Below the pieces are notes generated by a model. It made no database searches. It saw only the letters and a list, made by a program, of their open reading frames with translations, and was not told the origin of the DNA. Positions 11,001 to 24,634 of a DNA stretch of 64,000 bases are shown here, one piece after another. The stretch is taken from contig WARS01002753.1 in assembly GCA_008933995.1 (NCBI GenBank), positions 62,001-126,000 on the forward strand, given 5' to 3'. Origin of the DNA: Datnioides undecimradiatus (lineage: Eukaryota; Chordata; Actinopteri; Lobotiformes; Datnioididae). The translations under genes and the position numbers were made by a program. Positions within the stretch are counted from its first letter, which is position 1. Each line of letters opens with the position of its first letter.

Positions 11001-11795
11001 TCCCTGCCCTTTGAAAAGCACGGATCTCCAGAAATTTGGTGATTTTGAACGTGAATCTTTGCGATAAACTGGAGTAAAAGGTTCCCTCTTCAGCTGAATA
11101 AACGTCCTCTGGGATCAGCTGGGAAGCGCGTCGTCACGAAGCTGAAGACAGGTTCGACGGAGGCTTTGTTTAGAGGTGGAGGAGACAGAAAGGATTCATT
11201 TAAACACAAACTGAGATCAAAACAAGCTGCAGCAGTAAAACAAAGCTCAGGACTTTGCCACAGGAAGTCCTTTCCCACCTGTGGCCATCAGACTCCTCCC
11301 TCTTCTGCAAGAATGACATGCAAAGCTGCTCGGACACCGGGAAACATTCACTACATTAGGATGTAGGTGTTGTTTTACTGTCACATACCTAATTATTCAT
11401 CGTCGGTCACTGAAGTTTATCAAACTGTTGTGTTTTTAATCCGCTCTGCATTTGTTGCTGTCATTTGGAGCGACCTGTGGCACGAGAGGTTCCCTCGGGA
11501 TGAGTAAAGTCGGTGTTGTTCTTGTTCTTCGGGTGAATTCTGTGAGTTTGTTTGGTTTAAAGCGACTGTGGGGGGTGGGGGGTGGTGAGTGAGGGTGGTG
11601 GGGTGGGGAGCGGAAGTGTCTGAGTGGTTTTGAAGATGATCAACGCCCGAGAAGTGATTCCTTACCAAGAGCAAAAACACTTGACTCCGTCTAAAATTCC
11701 TTGTTCAGTATGCCATGTGGGGGAGTCATCTAAATGCTAACAACGTTGGCTGAGTCACATCGTCGGCCGGGAAACACATGTAAGACCCCCTGCGT

Positions 11796-11796
<1 letters not shown>

Positions 11797-11839
<43 letters not shown>
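11797..11839. repeat. (CA)n microsatellite, about 21 units
   Basis: Perfect CA run, 85 bases from a second one at 11925-11974. Together they generate the Cys-Val repeat frames on the minus strand. Confidence 0.97.
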
Positions 11840-11841
<2 letters not shown>

Positions 11842-11920
11842 GTTTAGCCCGACACACACAAAATAAAAACAAATGTCTTTTGATTGTTTGTTTATTAATG
11901 ACCTGAGCAAACTCTGCATT

Positions 11921-11924
<4 letters not shown>

Positions 11925-11974
<50 letters not shown>
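11925..11974. repeat. (CA)25 microsatellite
   Basis: Perfect CA run, one of the two longest CA/GT runs in the window. Confidence 0.97.
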
Positions 11975-11975
<1 letters not shown>

Positions 11976-12573
11976 CCAGCTGGGCCACTAGCTGCTATAA
12001 TCCGGTCCTGCTCTGTTCAGATGCTCCAGCTCGGGGTTTTGCTGCTGCAATGCAATTTTCAAACAACCCAGCGTTTGTTTGTTTTTCGTTTTCCTGACCA
12101 TCTGGCGCAACGCAACACAAAGCGCGGCTGTAATTATTGTGAGAACCATCAGAAACCAACAGCAGAGCGGCTGGGAGCCTCGTCCGTACGGAGCGCTGCA
12201 GGAAGTGAGTCATGGTGGATCAGGAGCCGGTGACGTGGCGACGTGGTTTCATGCTGTAAATAAATTGATTTTAAGTAAAAGCACAAACTGTTGATGTCCT
12301 CTTAACACGCTTCCACCAGGTCCTCGGATCCTGCAGTTGCACCCAAAAAGTAAATTTTGAACACGTCTCTCTGAGAGCCTTTCTGTCGGAAAACCCATGC
12401 AGGTCGCTTAATGTTAGGATTAAAATAAGAATATTACATAACTAACACACCTTAAGTTCATTGGTTGTAAACATGTCACTACTGTGCAGAATTTTGGTTC
12501 CAAGGGTTTATTGGCCCTTGTGCAACAAGAAGAAGTGAAGATGCGTCGCCTTTCGCCTCACCATTACCGCGTA

Positions 12574-12611
12574 GTGTGTGTGTTTGTGTGTGTTGTGTGT
12601 GTGTTTGTGTG
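12574..12611. repeat. Interrupted (GT)n tract
   Basis: GT dinucleotides broken by TTT and TTG interruptions; a decaying microsatellite. Confidence 0.85.
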
Positions 12612-13665
12612 CATGAAGAACCACATCAGTGTCAGGAGGATATAACCAGGAGAGCGCCCCGAGACTCGGTGATGGAGGGTTTGTGAATCCTCGCCGCCCC
12701 TCCCTTCTTTCTCTTTCCCTCTCATTCTTCTTCTTCTGTACTGCAGGACTCTGACCTTTCTTGGGTCTGAATCATGAAATGTCAGAGGGTGCTCGTAATG
12801 TCACGACAGCTCACCGGGCGAGGATGGACGGTTGTTATGGCGACAGCAACACGTTTGGAAAGGCTTCTCCAGCCGAGTGAGAAAAACCAGCCGTCATCGC
12901 TAGTCACGCACGGAGATCGCGGCAGGCTTTGAAGCAAGAACTTCAAGTGTGAGTAGACACTGGACTCCACTCACCTGCATGAGACTCCGTGATGCTGTGG
13001 CGTTCACATCAGCTGCAGCATCCAACTGCCAACCGATCGCTAATAATGAAGGATCAGCCATGGTCTTGTTCAGAGATCCTCCTCACACCTCCTCAACCTG
13101 GCGCCAAACCACAACTTAACCCAATCCTCAACATCCGGTCCAAACCTACAAAAAAGTAAAATATTAATCGTGAAGCTTTTATTTTGAAAGTCTGTTACAT
13201 TTCTGGAGCCTTGAACTTAGCAGAACTGATCCTGACAGAGGGTCTTCCAAGGAAGTTCGAAGCTGCCACATAAATGCAACCAATTGGTTAATTGCTTAGC
13301 TGAAGTTGCACCACAAACCTAAAACTCAACTTAAGTAGGCTTTTTATTACTTCAAACCGCCGCGTCACACCGGCTGCCTCACTTGCGCTTCGGTTCGGTT
13401 AGTGAAGCGCAGTTTTCCCGTGACACGGATCCTGAGTTGTAATCCTGACTGACTTGATTTAGCATCGCTTTTGAGGCCTGCCGGCGGCTCCGCTCCTTCC
13501 AAAAAGCGCCAATCTGTCCACAGCTTATCTCAAATTGAAGTTCCCACGTAATGCTCTTCCAAATAAAGGGGGAATCCTATTCGAGCTCTGGAGCACGATG
13601 ACATGTAATAGAGTGAAAAGATGACTTCCTGTTGCAGGGATTCATTTCGCCATCCTCTCTACCCG

Positions 13666-13666
<1 letters not shown>

Positions 13667-13714
<48 letters not shown>
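13667..13714. repeat. (CA)24 microsatellite
   Basis: Perfect CA run. Confidence 0.97.
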
Positions 13715-13717
<3 letters not shown>

Positions 13718-15200
13718 CTCTGCGGAGATGATATAACTCATATAGCCGATAAGAGCGGGTCTGTTGTGCTGCCTGGGAAAATGAAATAAAATGCGCCGGC
13801 GCGGCGGTCAGACGCTCTCCAGGAACGACCACGAGTGTGCGACTCTTTTGTCCTCCGTCGCCTTGCCTTTCGCTCTTTGTGTCCGTCGCTTTGACTCCGC
13901 TGGATGCGATTGTCTGCTCGATTATTCCTGTCTGAGTCCTCTCTCCTTTCTGCCTGTACTTATAAAACGCAAAGAGCATTGTGTGTGTCCCTCTACGCCC
14001 TGCTCCTGCTCAAATGCATTAGAGAAACAGTTTATATATGTGTGTGTGTGTGACACTATGGAAAGGATCCACACACAGATTTGACCTTTATGGTAATATA
14101 TAGTATGGCAGCTTTAAGAAGAGGGCATCGCTGTCCATTAAAATCAATGCTGTGGCTAATCACTGACATATCCCAGCCTGTGCTATATATCCCCCAGGCA
14201 TTTGTTTTATATTTTGTTTTTTTTAATGTTTTTTCTCATAAAAAAACAACACTAGCATTACAAAAACAGTTAAAATCACCCCATAAATTATCAATATTTG
14301 ATAGAGATGTTGCTTAAAACATTTAACACAGTGAAAGAGGAAAGATAAGTTTAATAAATGGGGGGGAAAAACATTTTTTGTGCTAATTTTCATTAAAAAA
14401 GCACCACGGTGGTGTTATGCAAACACATTTCAACGGTTACAGTCCTGAAAATGAATAAACAAATATTTAACTCACTCACAGTGGACAATAATATTAATTT
14501 GCAGTATTTTACGGCAGCATTAGGACATTTTTGTCTATTATAGCTAACGCAGCGCTCTGTTCGCACACACCAGACTCCATTGATAAAAACCCTAATTTTA
14601 GCTCAAACTTCATTCAAACTCAACTCACATCATTGTTTTATTACATTTTAAAATCTGGGTCAAATCCCTGCAGCCGGGATTTAAAACATCTTGGAGAGCC
14701 TGCCTCCTACAGCAGCAGATCAGTGCCCACGTTCCTGGACCGGGATGCTCAACGGTCACCTGCAGGTGTCGTGTTTTGGTGTCTATTTACTTCTGGCCAC
14801 ATGCTTTAATCAGGGATAGAGTCATAATGTGTGCATGCATATGTATTCTTATGACTTAGTCAGTGTTACACAGCATATTGGCACGTTTTCCAGCAATAAG
14901 CTTCCTCTTAAGGATCCATTAGGTTAAGCAGAATTAGGGACTTTCTCTGGATGTGCGTCTCGAGCAAAGACCCAGTTTCTGTCCCGATGACTCGTTTATC
15001 CGGCGAGTATTCGCTCGGATGAATGAATTCCCCCATAAAATATTCTCAGCATTAATGGCTTGTGATGGAAGCTGTAAATTTGCGTTAAAGTGAAGCGGCC
15101 ATCTTGAGGTTTTGGCATTTCAATTATCCACAACACCCGGCGCGGCACACTCTGTCATTCTGTCAACTTTAATGTTTTAATATTCTCCTTTAAAAGCCCG

Positions 15201-15202
<2 letters not shown>

Positions 15203-15234
<32 letters not shown>
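15203..15234. repeat. (CA)16 microsatellite
   Basis: Perfect CA run, followed 46 bases later by a second run at 15280-15302 on the same strand. Confidence 0.96.
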
Positions 15235-15238
<4 letters not shown>

Positions 15239-15279
15239 GACACACACTTGAATACACTGAGTATACACGCTGAGCGCAA

Positions 15280-15302
15280 ACACACACACACACACACACA
15301 CA
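15280..15302. repeat. (CA)11 microsatellite
   Basis: Perfect CA run paired with the one at 15203. Confidence 0.95.
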
Positions 15303-15639
15303 AATTTTGATTTATGGTCGGAGTCGTGCCTCAGCGACTAACCAGAGTCAAATATTTATGTGAAGCCAAATGAGTGACGTTCTCGTGCTTTTCCAAGTGA
15401 GGCTGTGAGGAGGGATAATTCAGTGGGCAATCCATTTGAGGAGCAAGCAGGTTTTCGGGAGAGCACGGATCAGGACGTTGATGCTGGCTGTAATGTGTGA
15501 TTATCCTGATCATATACATACATACGCATACACACGGGCCCGGAAGTCTCTAACACTGCCACATGAACCGGGAAGTATTCAGGAGGTTTGTGGATTTGGA
15601 AACATTTAAGAAGCTTTGACGTGTGTTGAGAATGAATAC

Positions 15640-15995
15640 TTGACTGCTCCTGGTTACCTGAACCCCCTCATCCAGGTCTTCACCCCATCCCGCGCTCTAC
15701 ACTCAGCCAATGAAAGACGTCTAGTCCCAACATCGAAACAGGGCCCAAAGTCACGAGCTAGACTCTTCTCCTCCGTCGTCCTCCAGTGGTGCAATGAGTC
15801 ACCTACGTTTGATCTGCAGAGTCCCTCACAACCTTCAAGACGCCGCTTAAGACCCTTCTCGTAACAAGCGCTTGACATCAGCTCTACCCGTCGACACCTT
15901 GGTCCAACTGCACTTGCTTTTCCTGCCGAGATCCTTGCTGTACTTATTCTATACGTACATGATTTTGGATGAAAGGCTCGCTGTAGGATTGTAGA
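15640..15995 (+). mobile_element. 3' end fragment of a decayed non-LTR retrotransposon (L2/CR1/jockey-like)
   Basis: The frame at 15616-15864 contains RRLVPTSKQGPKSRARLFSS followed by VVLQWCNESP and, later, RRRLRPFS. This follows the usual end of L2/CR1/jockey-type ORF2 proteins: a basic strand, a Phe-Ser and Trp-Asn block, then an Arg/Lys-rich Leu-Lys-Thr-His-Leu-Phe-like tail. Downstream, TACATGATTTTGGATGAAAG resembles the TTGGATAAAAGCGTCTGC tail found on many fish LINE/SINE 3' ends. No reverse transcriptase core is present, so this is a 5'-truncated, dead copy. Exact clade not determined. Confidence 0.6.
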
Positions 15996-16189
15996 AGATT
16001 CTGCACTTTGTCTTGGTCAGCAATCCAATTCAAGCAAATTTGGGACATGGACCAACTTAACTCCTACGTACAAAAGGTCAGATTCATTTCAGCTGCTCCC
16101 CTTTCATCGAATCATGCGTTCAGGCGACACTCAGGTGGATGCGACTGACTCATCGGAGGCTCATTCGAGTAACTCAACTTTGACTGTTA

Positions 16190-16545
16190 CATGGGCCACA
16201 CAGGGAAGACGGGAACACCAGGGGACGGGCCCACAATGTGGACCTGGGAGAAGAAGCAGTGGCAGAAAACCAAAACCAGGGAGAAAACATTGATTCAAAA
16301 CCTTCAGGGAAAGCAGAAAACACACACTGAAGCACAGCAGGAACACTAAGCACAGATCTGCTAAGGATCTAAAGGAGTGACAAACAAGACAGAGTAAGGT
16401 AAGGCTAACAAGCTACAGGTGAAGCTAATGATCTAATCACCTTAGGAAGCAAGTATGCAAAGACACATGAAGGGGAAAACACTCTACACACCACTAAATA
16501 AAACAGGAAATGGACTTTTGCTCAAACCATAACACAGACAGTGTT
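16190..16545. repeat. Possible repeat-derived stretch rich in GGGAA/ACAGG motifs
   Basis: The purine-rich text with repeated GGGAA, AAAACCAGGGA and AATAAAACAGGAAATG, ending CAAACCATAACACAGACAG, recalls tails of dispersed fish repeats. It sits next to the LINE fragment. The evidence is weak: no ends or duplicated target site could be defined. Confidence 0.3.
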
Positions 16546-18534
16546 CAGCTGGGATAAATATGGCAGTGCTTCGAGTTTTTAGCATGTTGTTGCTAACCGA
16601 GAAGCGCTATGAAAGCAGGAAACATGGTGTCCGAACTGAAAGAAGAAGTCAAAGTGTCAAAAGTCAAACTGGTAGTCCGAGCAAAGATAAGAGCATGGCA
16701 AGACTAAGGTCAAATCTGTGTTTTTTGGCATATCCAGACCGAATTTACAAACCAAGACAGCAGAAAAACCTGATCTGAGTCACACGTGAAGGTGGTTCGA
16801 AGTGTGATTCAATTTGGTTTGCTACGGGTCGCTCAGGTCGTATATTAAAATGTCTTTTCCGTCAATAACAACGATAATATCAAATCCAGAGCGGTGGAAG
16901 TGAATCAGGGCAGTTAAATTGATGAGTTTTCCATGTTGACTACTGGCGCCTACATCGTTACCGCAGCAACCAACACAGATTGAGTTGGTGACGCCTGGGC
17001 ACACGAATCCGATCTGATCGCTTGCAAATAACTGTGCAGAGGGCAGTACGCGGGAACTGGATCAGCTGTACCCAGAGCACGATCGGGCAGGCCAGGCCAG
17101 GAGCGACCACACCATCAGGAGAGCAATGCATCAAGCTTAGTTCCCTGAGAGAGAGCGAAGAGCAGCTTCATCTCACAGACAGAATTTGCTAAATAAAGGA
17201 CGAAGGCCGTCTTGTGGCGTCTCAGTGGACGAGAGGCAGTGTTTAAAACCACTCCTCAGGAGGGGCGAACAAGGCCAAACATTTGGGTCGGGCAGGAAAA
17301 TACGAGCATTTCACGGAGGAGCGTATTTACTGTTGAGTCCAGGTTTGAGATTGATTTGATTCCAGCAGCAAAACGAGCCCAAAAACACATCAACGCTCTC
17401 CGAGAACCACTTGAAGGCCAAAGAAGACCAGAGAAGAGTCGAGTCATGACGTGGACTTTGCCCCTTAGTCACCTGACCTGAACATTTATGGCGACAAACA
17501 TTCAGTGACATGACATCGTCGCATCACGCTGGGAAAACATGAGTCATCGGGTTTTACCCAAGTGTGAAGTCCACGCTGGCGAGTGAGTGCATGATGTCAT
17601 GAGGAGGTCACGCCAGGTTTTCATTGTTTCTTTATCTCCTGCTTTGCGCCGCAGTTTCTCTGATGCGTGCTTTTTATGCTTTCCAGCAGACGTCAGATGT
17701 TTTGTGTTTAAATAATGAAACGGTTTTTGCTCTCTTGGTGTTTCCTGTCATTTGCCGGCGACTCCCAACGGTCCTGTTGAATTTTGCATGTCTATTTCTA
17801 AAATAGAAAAACATCATTTTAGTAGTTTTCTGAAGTTTTGTGGCAGGAAATATGACCGGTCAAACTATGAGATGCTGGAAAAGTGACTTGTTTTGGTCTC
17901 GGTGACAGCTCACACTGCTTGGGAAGTGCAAACACAAAGCACAGAAGAAAACCTGTTGCTCAACCGTTTGTTTGTCCATATCACACAAGAACACGCACAC
18001 ATTCATTTACACAGGTGCGTGCATCGCGCATTGTTACCTTTTGACATAATTCAAACTGCAGGTGCAATTAAAGTAAGAAACGACGAAGCATTACGGATCA
18101 GTGAGCAGAACAAAGCGATGACTGCAGCTGCAGAGCTGCAGGAGGTGTGCAGGAGAACATACACAATACATCTCCACCCTCAGTCCCTCTAACTATACAT
18201 TAGTCTTGAAAACAAATGAGCATCAGTTCTGCTCCAGAAACTCCAATTTAACTGAACTTCACCATAATTAGATCCCTCGTCATGTTCCCTCTGCTTTCCC
18301 CTCTGCCGTGCCTCAACTGTCTCTCTCCCTCCTGACTTCACAGAAAGAGCTGTTTATCTCCGCTCTGAGGAGCTGAACCCTGCTGAGAACCTGAACTGCT
18401 GGTGACTTTCGGGCGTCTGTAGCAGAGACGCTCAGGCTGGGGTTGAATTTTAAGAGACTGAAAGTTTCCTTCTCGGAGGAGTCGACTTTGTTTGACCACA
18501 GGCGGCAACCTCTAAATGAAACCAATGTGGAAAT

Positions 18535-18665
18535 GTCAAAACTAAACACTGCAGTTACTCGAATGACCACTAGAGGCAAAAGTGAGTTAGCTCCCATAGA
18601 CCCCTATGTAAAACTGCCAACCTTTACAGCAGCAGTAAACATGTTTATGACCTTGTACAATTTAA
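18535..18665 (+). repeat. Interspersed repeat fragment (CCCATAGACCCCTATGT type)
   Basis: Contains ACCACTAGAGGC, then CTCCCATAGACCCCTATGTA and CCAACCTTTACAGCAGCAGT and AACATGTTTATGACC. The order matches a very common percomorph dispersed repeat as remembered. Non-coding. Confidence 0.55.
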
Positions 18666-21133
18666 TGAACATGATTTCATTGATTTGCTGTTTCAAGACG
18701 CCGGTGTGACCGAGCCTTAGGCAGCAGGCAGGTGTAATTTCGAGGCTGTAGAGCTTGTTTCAGTGCAGTTATGATGGAAAGTCACAGTGAGGTCAAGTAT
18801 TCACCAACATCATCACACATGACTATAACCGGGCCCATGAATGCAACATGGTGCTCTAGTTTCATACGTCTTCGCCTCTGAAAGACAGTAATGTTGGTAG
18901 AAATCATGGACGCCCCTGCAGGTCTGAGAGGAGCAAAGCCCGCATCATAAAGTCACGTAATAATCTAATGTTCCTGCACACGCTGCTCCGCAAAAACCAT
19001 GAAAACAGAGCTTCGCACCTGACTGGGCAGGCAGGTGGGAAGCTGCTGCTTCCTCTCCGCCAACACAGGAAACAAAATATTGAACGCAGAGGAGGAAAAA
19101 AAACCACGGGCGCCACAGTAAAAATACAGTTTCGTGGATGGAAAAGTCATCGTAGGAGCTGAGTTTTGAGCAGCTGATGTGCACTCAGTGAAACCTTTCA
19201 GCTGCTGCGATGGGTTTTCTTTTCTCCCACCAGACTTAAAGGCAGCAGGGGCCCATCCTCCCCACCTTCATCACTCTCTCTTCACTCCATTGCTCCCAAT
19301 ACAGAGAAGATAAATCAAGTGCCACGAGTCCGTTGATGTGAGGGGAAATAGATGGGCCGTTTGTTGACAAAACTCATTTTCCCACTTCCAGGTAATAAAG
19401 CACACCGCGTCGTGTTTTTCCTTTTTCTTTCTTCGTCTTCTGTTTTCAGCTGTAGCTGGAGGTTTGCCACCTCATCCGCCTTCCTCCCTGTGCCACTCGT
19501 TTGTCTTGACAAATGGGTGTGTTTGGTAGCAGACGGTCACCGTGATTGGACCGGCTCACACACTCACACACACATCCACACATTTACGTTCAGTCTGTCT
19601 GCTTAGAGGCACCTGCTGTAGCCCGCGAACAGGTGCGCTCTGCTAATAAACTCAGCGGGAGCACTGAATCTGCTTTTATTTTGCTGTCTCTATTATCCCT
19701 CTCCCTATCTCTCTTGCTTTCTCTTCCCCACCTTGTTTACTCCTAACCAGGTGCAGGAGTTCACCAAACCCCGAGCCAAAAATATGCATCAAATAACTCC
19801 AAAATGTTCCCAAAGTGGCGACAGGGAATAAGCCGCGAGCAAGCTGTAATTGATACCCATGTGATTAGAACAAACGCACGCGTCCATCAGTGTCCACAGA
19901 AGTATGCATTGGGCGTTCGTACGTACACCCAGCTCCTCCCGCCTCAGCCTCCTCTCTCTTTCTTTATATCCGCACATCCCTCCTCGCCTGGAGGGGCGGT
20001 TAGACTGAATGCGCGGACAGTTTGCCGGTTACGCCACATTGATCACCGCTGAAATGAAGAGTCTCGGGAGGGTAAAGCTGTCGGATGTCTCTCTCCCCGC
20101 CGTAATTCGATTGCTAAGAAGCTCCGTGGCAGAAATCCAGTTTGAATGAAGCCGGAAAACGTCGAGTGTCAGCGATGGATTTGGACCACAGAGGAATAAA
20201 GTGGAAGCTCCTGGGTGTAAAAATGAAGTAGCGGGATCAATATTGGGAGCTAAACTGTTTAAAATGGTAAAGGGGATTTGGGGGAAATTGAAACTGAATA
20301 TTAAATAATATATTTAAGATAATTTATCGGCTGTGCAAGGCTAGCAGTAGTGATAACCTTCTTGATAATGCATGAAAACTGCACGAACAGGAGGGTTTAC
20401 TCTTACTCTTTCCGTGCAGCCGACAGTTAGCTCCGTGCCACGTTGAGTTTGCGTCATCTGACGGCAGCTCCGGCCCTTTAATGTTTGCCACTTGTCCCGT
20501 TAGCTGACATTTGCAAACTGGTGAGCCGGGAATGCAAATAAATCACCCTCTAATCCCTGTCACCACCGGCGGGTTTCTCGCCAGACACACAAACACACCG
20601 CTGCTTTTAAAGCGAGCCCGGTGCCAAACGGCCAATTTTCAAGGTGTAAGAGAAGCATAATGTGACAAATTACTGCTCCCGGGGAGGCAGAAGTACAGCT
20701 GATCATGTTAGTTTTCAAATCTGCTGGCTGTTCGGAGGCCAAAGCGCCAGCGATGCAGTGGAGGCAGATTTCTGGCCTCCTCAACTTTCACGTCCCCTCT
20801 GAACTCACAGTGAACTTCCCTCTTTCTCCTGCCTCCTCGCCGCCCGGCGCTATAACTCATTTTTCTCTCAGAAACTATTGATCTTTTTCTTTCCCTGGTG
20901 CAGCTATGAATAAATCACAAGGAAGTGACAGAGAGGCTGCTGTGGCTGGCAGACGCTGAAGGACTGTGTGCGCCGACTTTCAACGGGGCTGTTTGAAGGC
21001 GCCTGGAAACACCTGGTAGCCATCACAGCTGCAGGGCTGGCCCGGCGGGACGGAGAGACGACAGGAGACATATTTTTGTCATATCACGGCTGTGCTCGCA
21101 TGTTGATCTAACGCTCAGTCTGTGTCTCGTGGA

Positions 21134-21144
21134 GGGGGGGGGGG
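21134..21144. repeat. Poly-G run, 11 bases
   Basis: G homopolymer in otherwise unremarkable intergenic DNA. Confidence 0.85.
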
Positions 21145-24100
21145 ACAAGACCAAGGACTTTAATGTGGACTAAGTGTTTTAGCTGACCGCCCTACCTGCT
21201 GAACCTGCTTCTCACTTCTGTTTTTAACTCATTAAATGATTGGCGAGATGTAAGACTCTGTGCAAAATGTGCAAATCCCCCCAAAACCCATCAAATATGC
21301 ATATCAAATTCTGTTACTTGATGGTTGCAGGAGCTGTACTCTGTGGACTGAGCCTCTCAGCGGTGTGCAGTGATGTTTTAGGCAATCCTGCGCTTCCAGC
21401 CTCGTTGCAATGATTTGAGGAAGACCAGCCATGCACAAAGCAAGGTGCACAAACAAAGGCAGGTCCTGAACTCACTTCATGTTTCTGTGGATGCACGGGA
21501 ACGAAGCGCTGCAGCATCTGCCTTAAGACACATTATCTTCGATGGTAATTTAACGGGTTTTAAATCAAATGCTCAACAATCTAATTTCCATTGACTTTGT
21601 TCGCTTATCCTCTTTCGTATGAGCTCTTAAATTAAAGTGATTTGATTTAATTCATAGGCATTTTAAAGCTACGCGGCGTCCACGGCTTCAGGTCGGCTCA
21701 TGATGCAACACCACCCTCCCCTGCTGTCGGATTTGCATTTGTGCACACACGTCAGGGTCAGCGCGGTGCGTTTCATCATCCGCCTTCACTCCGTCAGTTG
21801 GGGAGGATTTACGTTTGTGCTGAGTAAGCGCTTTCCCACACACCCCTGTAGCCACGCCCCGCCAAATCAAATGTCACACGACCTCCTGGGGTATTAATCA
21901 CACTCACACACACAAACACACACGCACACTGTCAGACCCAGGAAGAAAAAGAGACTCAAGGTCACGTAGGATTGGTTTTCTGGAAACACATACAAACCGT
22001 AAACATGCACTCGGACTCTAGATGTTGAGTTTGTGATCATGCACCCTCCCAGAGATCATAAACACATATTTCAGCATAGCAAAGTGTCTTTTTTCATGCT
22101 TTCCTTTGTTTATTAATGTCTTACTAGTATGTTTATCCCCTGTGCAGCTGAACATTGTTCACACCCAAAGAACTGTGACCGAAGTTCTGGTGGAGATCCA
22201 AACATCTGGGGGGATAACAAATATGGGACGCTGAAATTATTCACAAGTTATGCAGAATATTGTTTAAATATTGGATCTGAGCTGGAACAAGCTGCTACGG
22301 TGCACAGTATACTGGAAAACACCAGTAATTAAGGAGAGTGACTAAGGTCCACGGTCACTTTGACGCCCCATACTTCAGAAATAACCAGCTTTCATTCGCT
22401 GCGTCAACAAAAAGCAGTTTTATTCTTAAAACTGGGCTCTTACGGCTTTTGAAAGGGTGTCTGTGGAAATGTAATAGGTGGTGCAACTTGTCACGATCAC
22501 GCCGATGTAACTGATGTCACAGGAGTGAAATGCATTGATCAGATGCTACGCTTACACCTGTGCTGAATGACAGACCAGGTTGGACATGAGGAGACTGTAA
22601 AATGAAATTAGTGCATGAAACAAACATTAATCTCATCTTTTCAGCATGTTTTCTATTTTCCTCATTTATTCTATTCTATTATTCCATTAACATCATCTCA
22701 CTTTTCTTCTTTTGCAACGGGTCACGTCACACGACCTGGGGAATTAGCGCCACCTGGTGCTTATCTCGATAAAGCAGCTGATTAACAGTACTGGACGGAA
22801 ACATAAATAAATACATTTGCACTTTTCTTTTCTTAATACTTTGTTACAATGTTTGCTGAAGTGAAAACCAAACTATCACATGCTGATTTGGGTCTGCCAG
22901 AGTGATGCACTAACATGTTTTCATTATTACGACCTGCGGTTTGAATCAGACCGCTGTGAAAGATCTAGGACTCTTAAAAGTTGCAGGGGAACGCTGGATA
23001 TGAATGAGAGGGCGTGAGGCTGTAAAAGCAGAGAGATGACACATGAGCGATGACCGCACTTGAGGAGAACAAGTGGAGTCCGAGGAGAGCGTCTCTGCCG
23101 AAGAGAGAAGCAGCTCTGCAGGCAGGATCTTTTAATTCAGCCGACCGTACAGAAGCACTCAGTAAGAAACGGTCATAAACAGACATGAACTTTATTAGTT
23201 TACAAATGTGCAGCGCTGACGCCGGCAACACACAGATCATAAATAAAGGAGACGCCGAGGTTTGAGGACAAGTTAATATCACAGTAACCAGCGTGTGTCA
23301 CGAATACAGAAACAAGCATCGTGTGTAACAGGATTCACTGTGGAAAGAAACAATGCACCGTTTGTTGTTGATCAGCATAAAGACACAGGGAGCGCAACGG
23401 CAGAATCAAACCAAACGGGATCAGTCAAGTCAGTTTCAGTCAGCGTGTGTGTGTGAGGAAGTGAAAAACAACCAGGAATGAATTAATCAATCAATGATCA
23501 ATACATTTAGAACAATCAACATCATCTGAAGACAAACTATGACATGCAAACAGTTTAATATTTGTTTTTAGCTGGAAAGTGGCATCGAGCTAACTGACAC
23601 TTTTGATTTTCTGAGATCTGTCAATCAAGTGCTGTTTTCAGCACAACAGCACACTGATGGGCTAAACGCTAATGCTAGCACTGCAGCATTAGAAAGCAAA
23701 ATGCCGATGCCGTGCAAGCGTAGTGTCTGCCATGCCCCGTGCATCTTTTAGCGTATTAGCGTGCTAATATTAGCCTATTAGCCGCTCTAAAGTGCAGCTG
23801 GGGGTGCATTCGGTTTCGCAGCTGCCTGATCATATTCATATTTGATAAAAGGCTTGAGTTTAAAAGTGAAAAGCACCAAATTTCAATTAAAAAACACACA
23901 GACTGGAAAAGTCAGTGGATCATCAGAGCGATCGAGCCTCTGAGGATCTTCAAGGTTTCATTACATTTACCGTCTACTGAGATGTTTCAGTCTTTCAACA
24001 AAGTGGTGGACCGCCAGTTAAACTGACAACGCGCTCCTTAACAGCTAAAAGTGTGAAGCAACTGTAGGCGAAGAGTAAAGAGCAACGGACAGAGGGTTTA

Positions 24101-24194
24101 AGAAAAAGACACAGAGACGAAAACAGACCTCGTCCGTCTGCGCAGGTCAGATTTCACACAGGAAATGGTTTTCCTTCTCTCTTCATTGATTCTC

Positions 24195-24218
24195 CTCTCT
24201 CTCTCTCTCTCTCTCTCC
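24195..24218. repeat. (CT)n microsatellite, about 12 units
   Basis: CT run in the presumed 3' flank of the SAM-domain gene. Confidence 0.93.
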
Positions 24219-24634
24219 AGCTTCCCCTTGTTATTTCCATCACTCCCACTTCTCTCCCTCCGTCACACGGATGAATGAATGGATGGAAAAATAAAAAGTA
24301 TGCAGCAGCTCCTCTGGAGATATTTATCTCACGTTATGGATGAAAACACTCTGGAGAGAAGAGGAGGAGAGAATAAATAAAATGTGAGTTAAGCAGCTGG
24401 TTTCTGTCAAACGCTACAGAAGAACTAAAACAGTAATGCCTTTAATACACGTCTGTGTTTGATTGGCAATGAAATATTTAGTTCAGACTGTGCAGTAAAG
24501 AAAGCAGCCAGTCAGACATTAATATCCTCTACATCCACGTCTGATTTCCTGGGAATTTCCATGCATATTGCATGTTGGTCCACACCTCCAAACGCTATTT
24601 TTTGATGCAGTGTTGAGCAGGAAAATGAAAACGG

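Larger units (their letters stand above)
8421..24634. other. Intergenic region between ext1 and the SAM-domain gene
   Basis: About 16 kb with no recognisable coding exon. It holds microsatellites (11.8, 11.9, 12.6, 13.7, 15.2 and 24.2 kb), poly-G runs (9.07 and 21.1 kb) and decayed repeats (9.2, 9.5, 10.8, 15.7, 16.3 and 18.6 kb). The 3' UTR of the SAM gene presumably occupies its right end. A minus-strand AATAAA (plus TTTATT at 23191-23196) is one possible polyadenylation signal, with weak support. The remainder looks unique and AT-rich. Confidence 0.6.
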
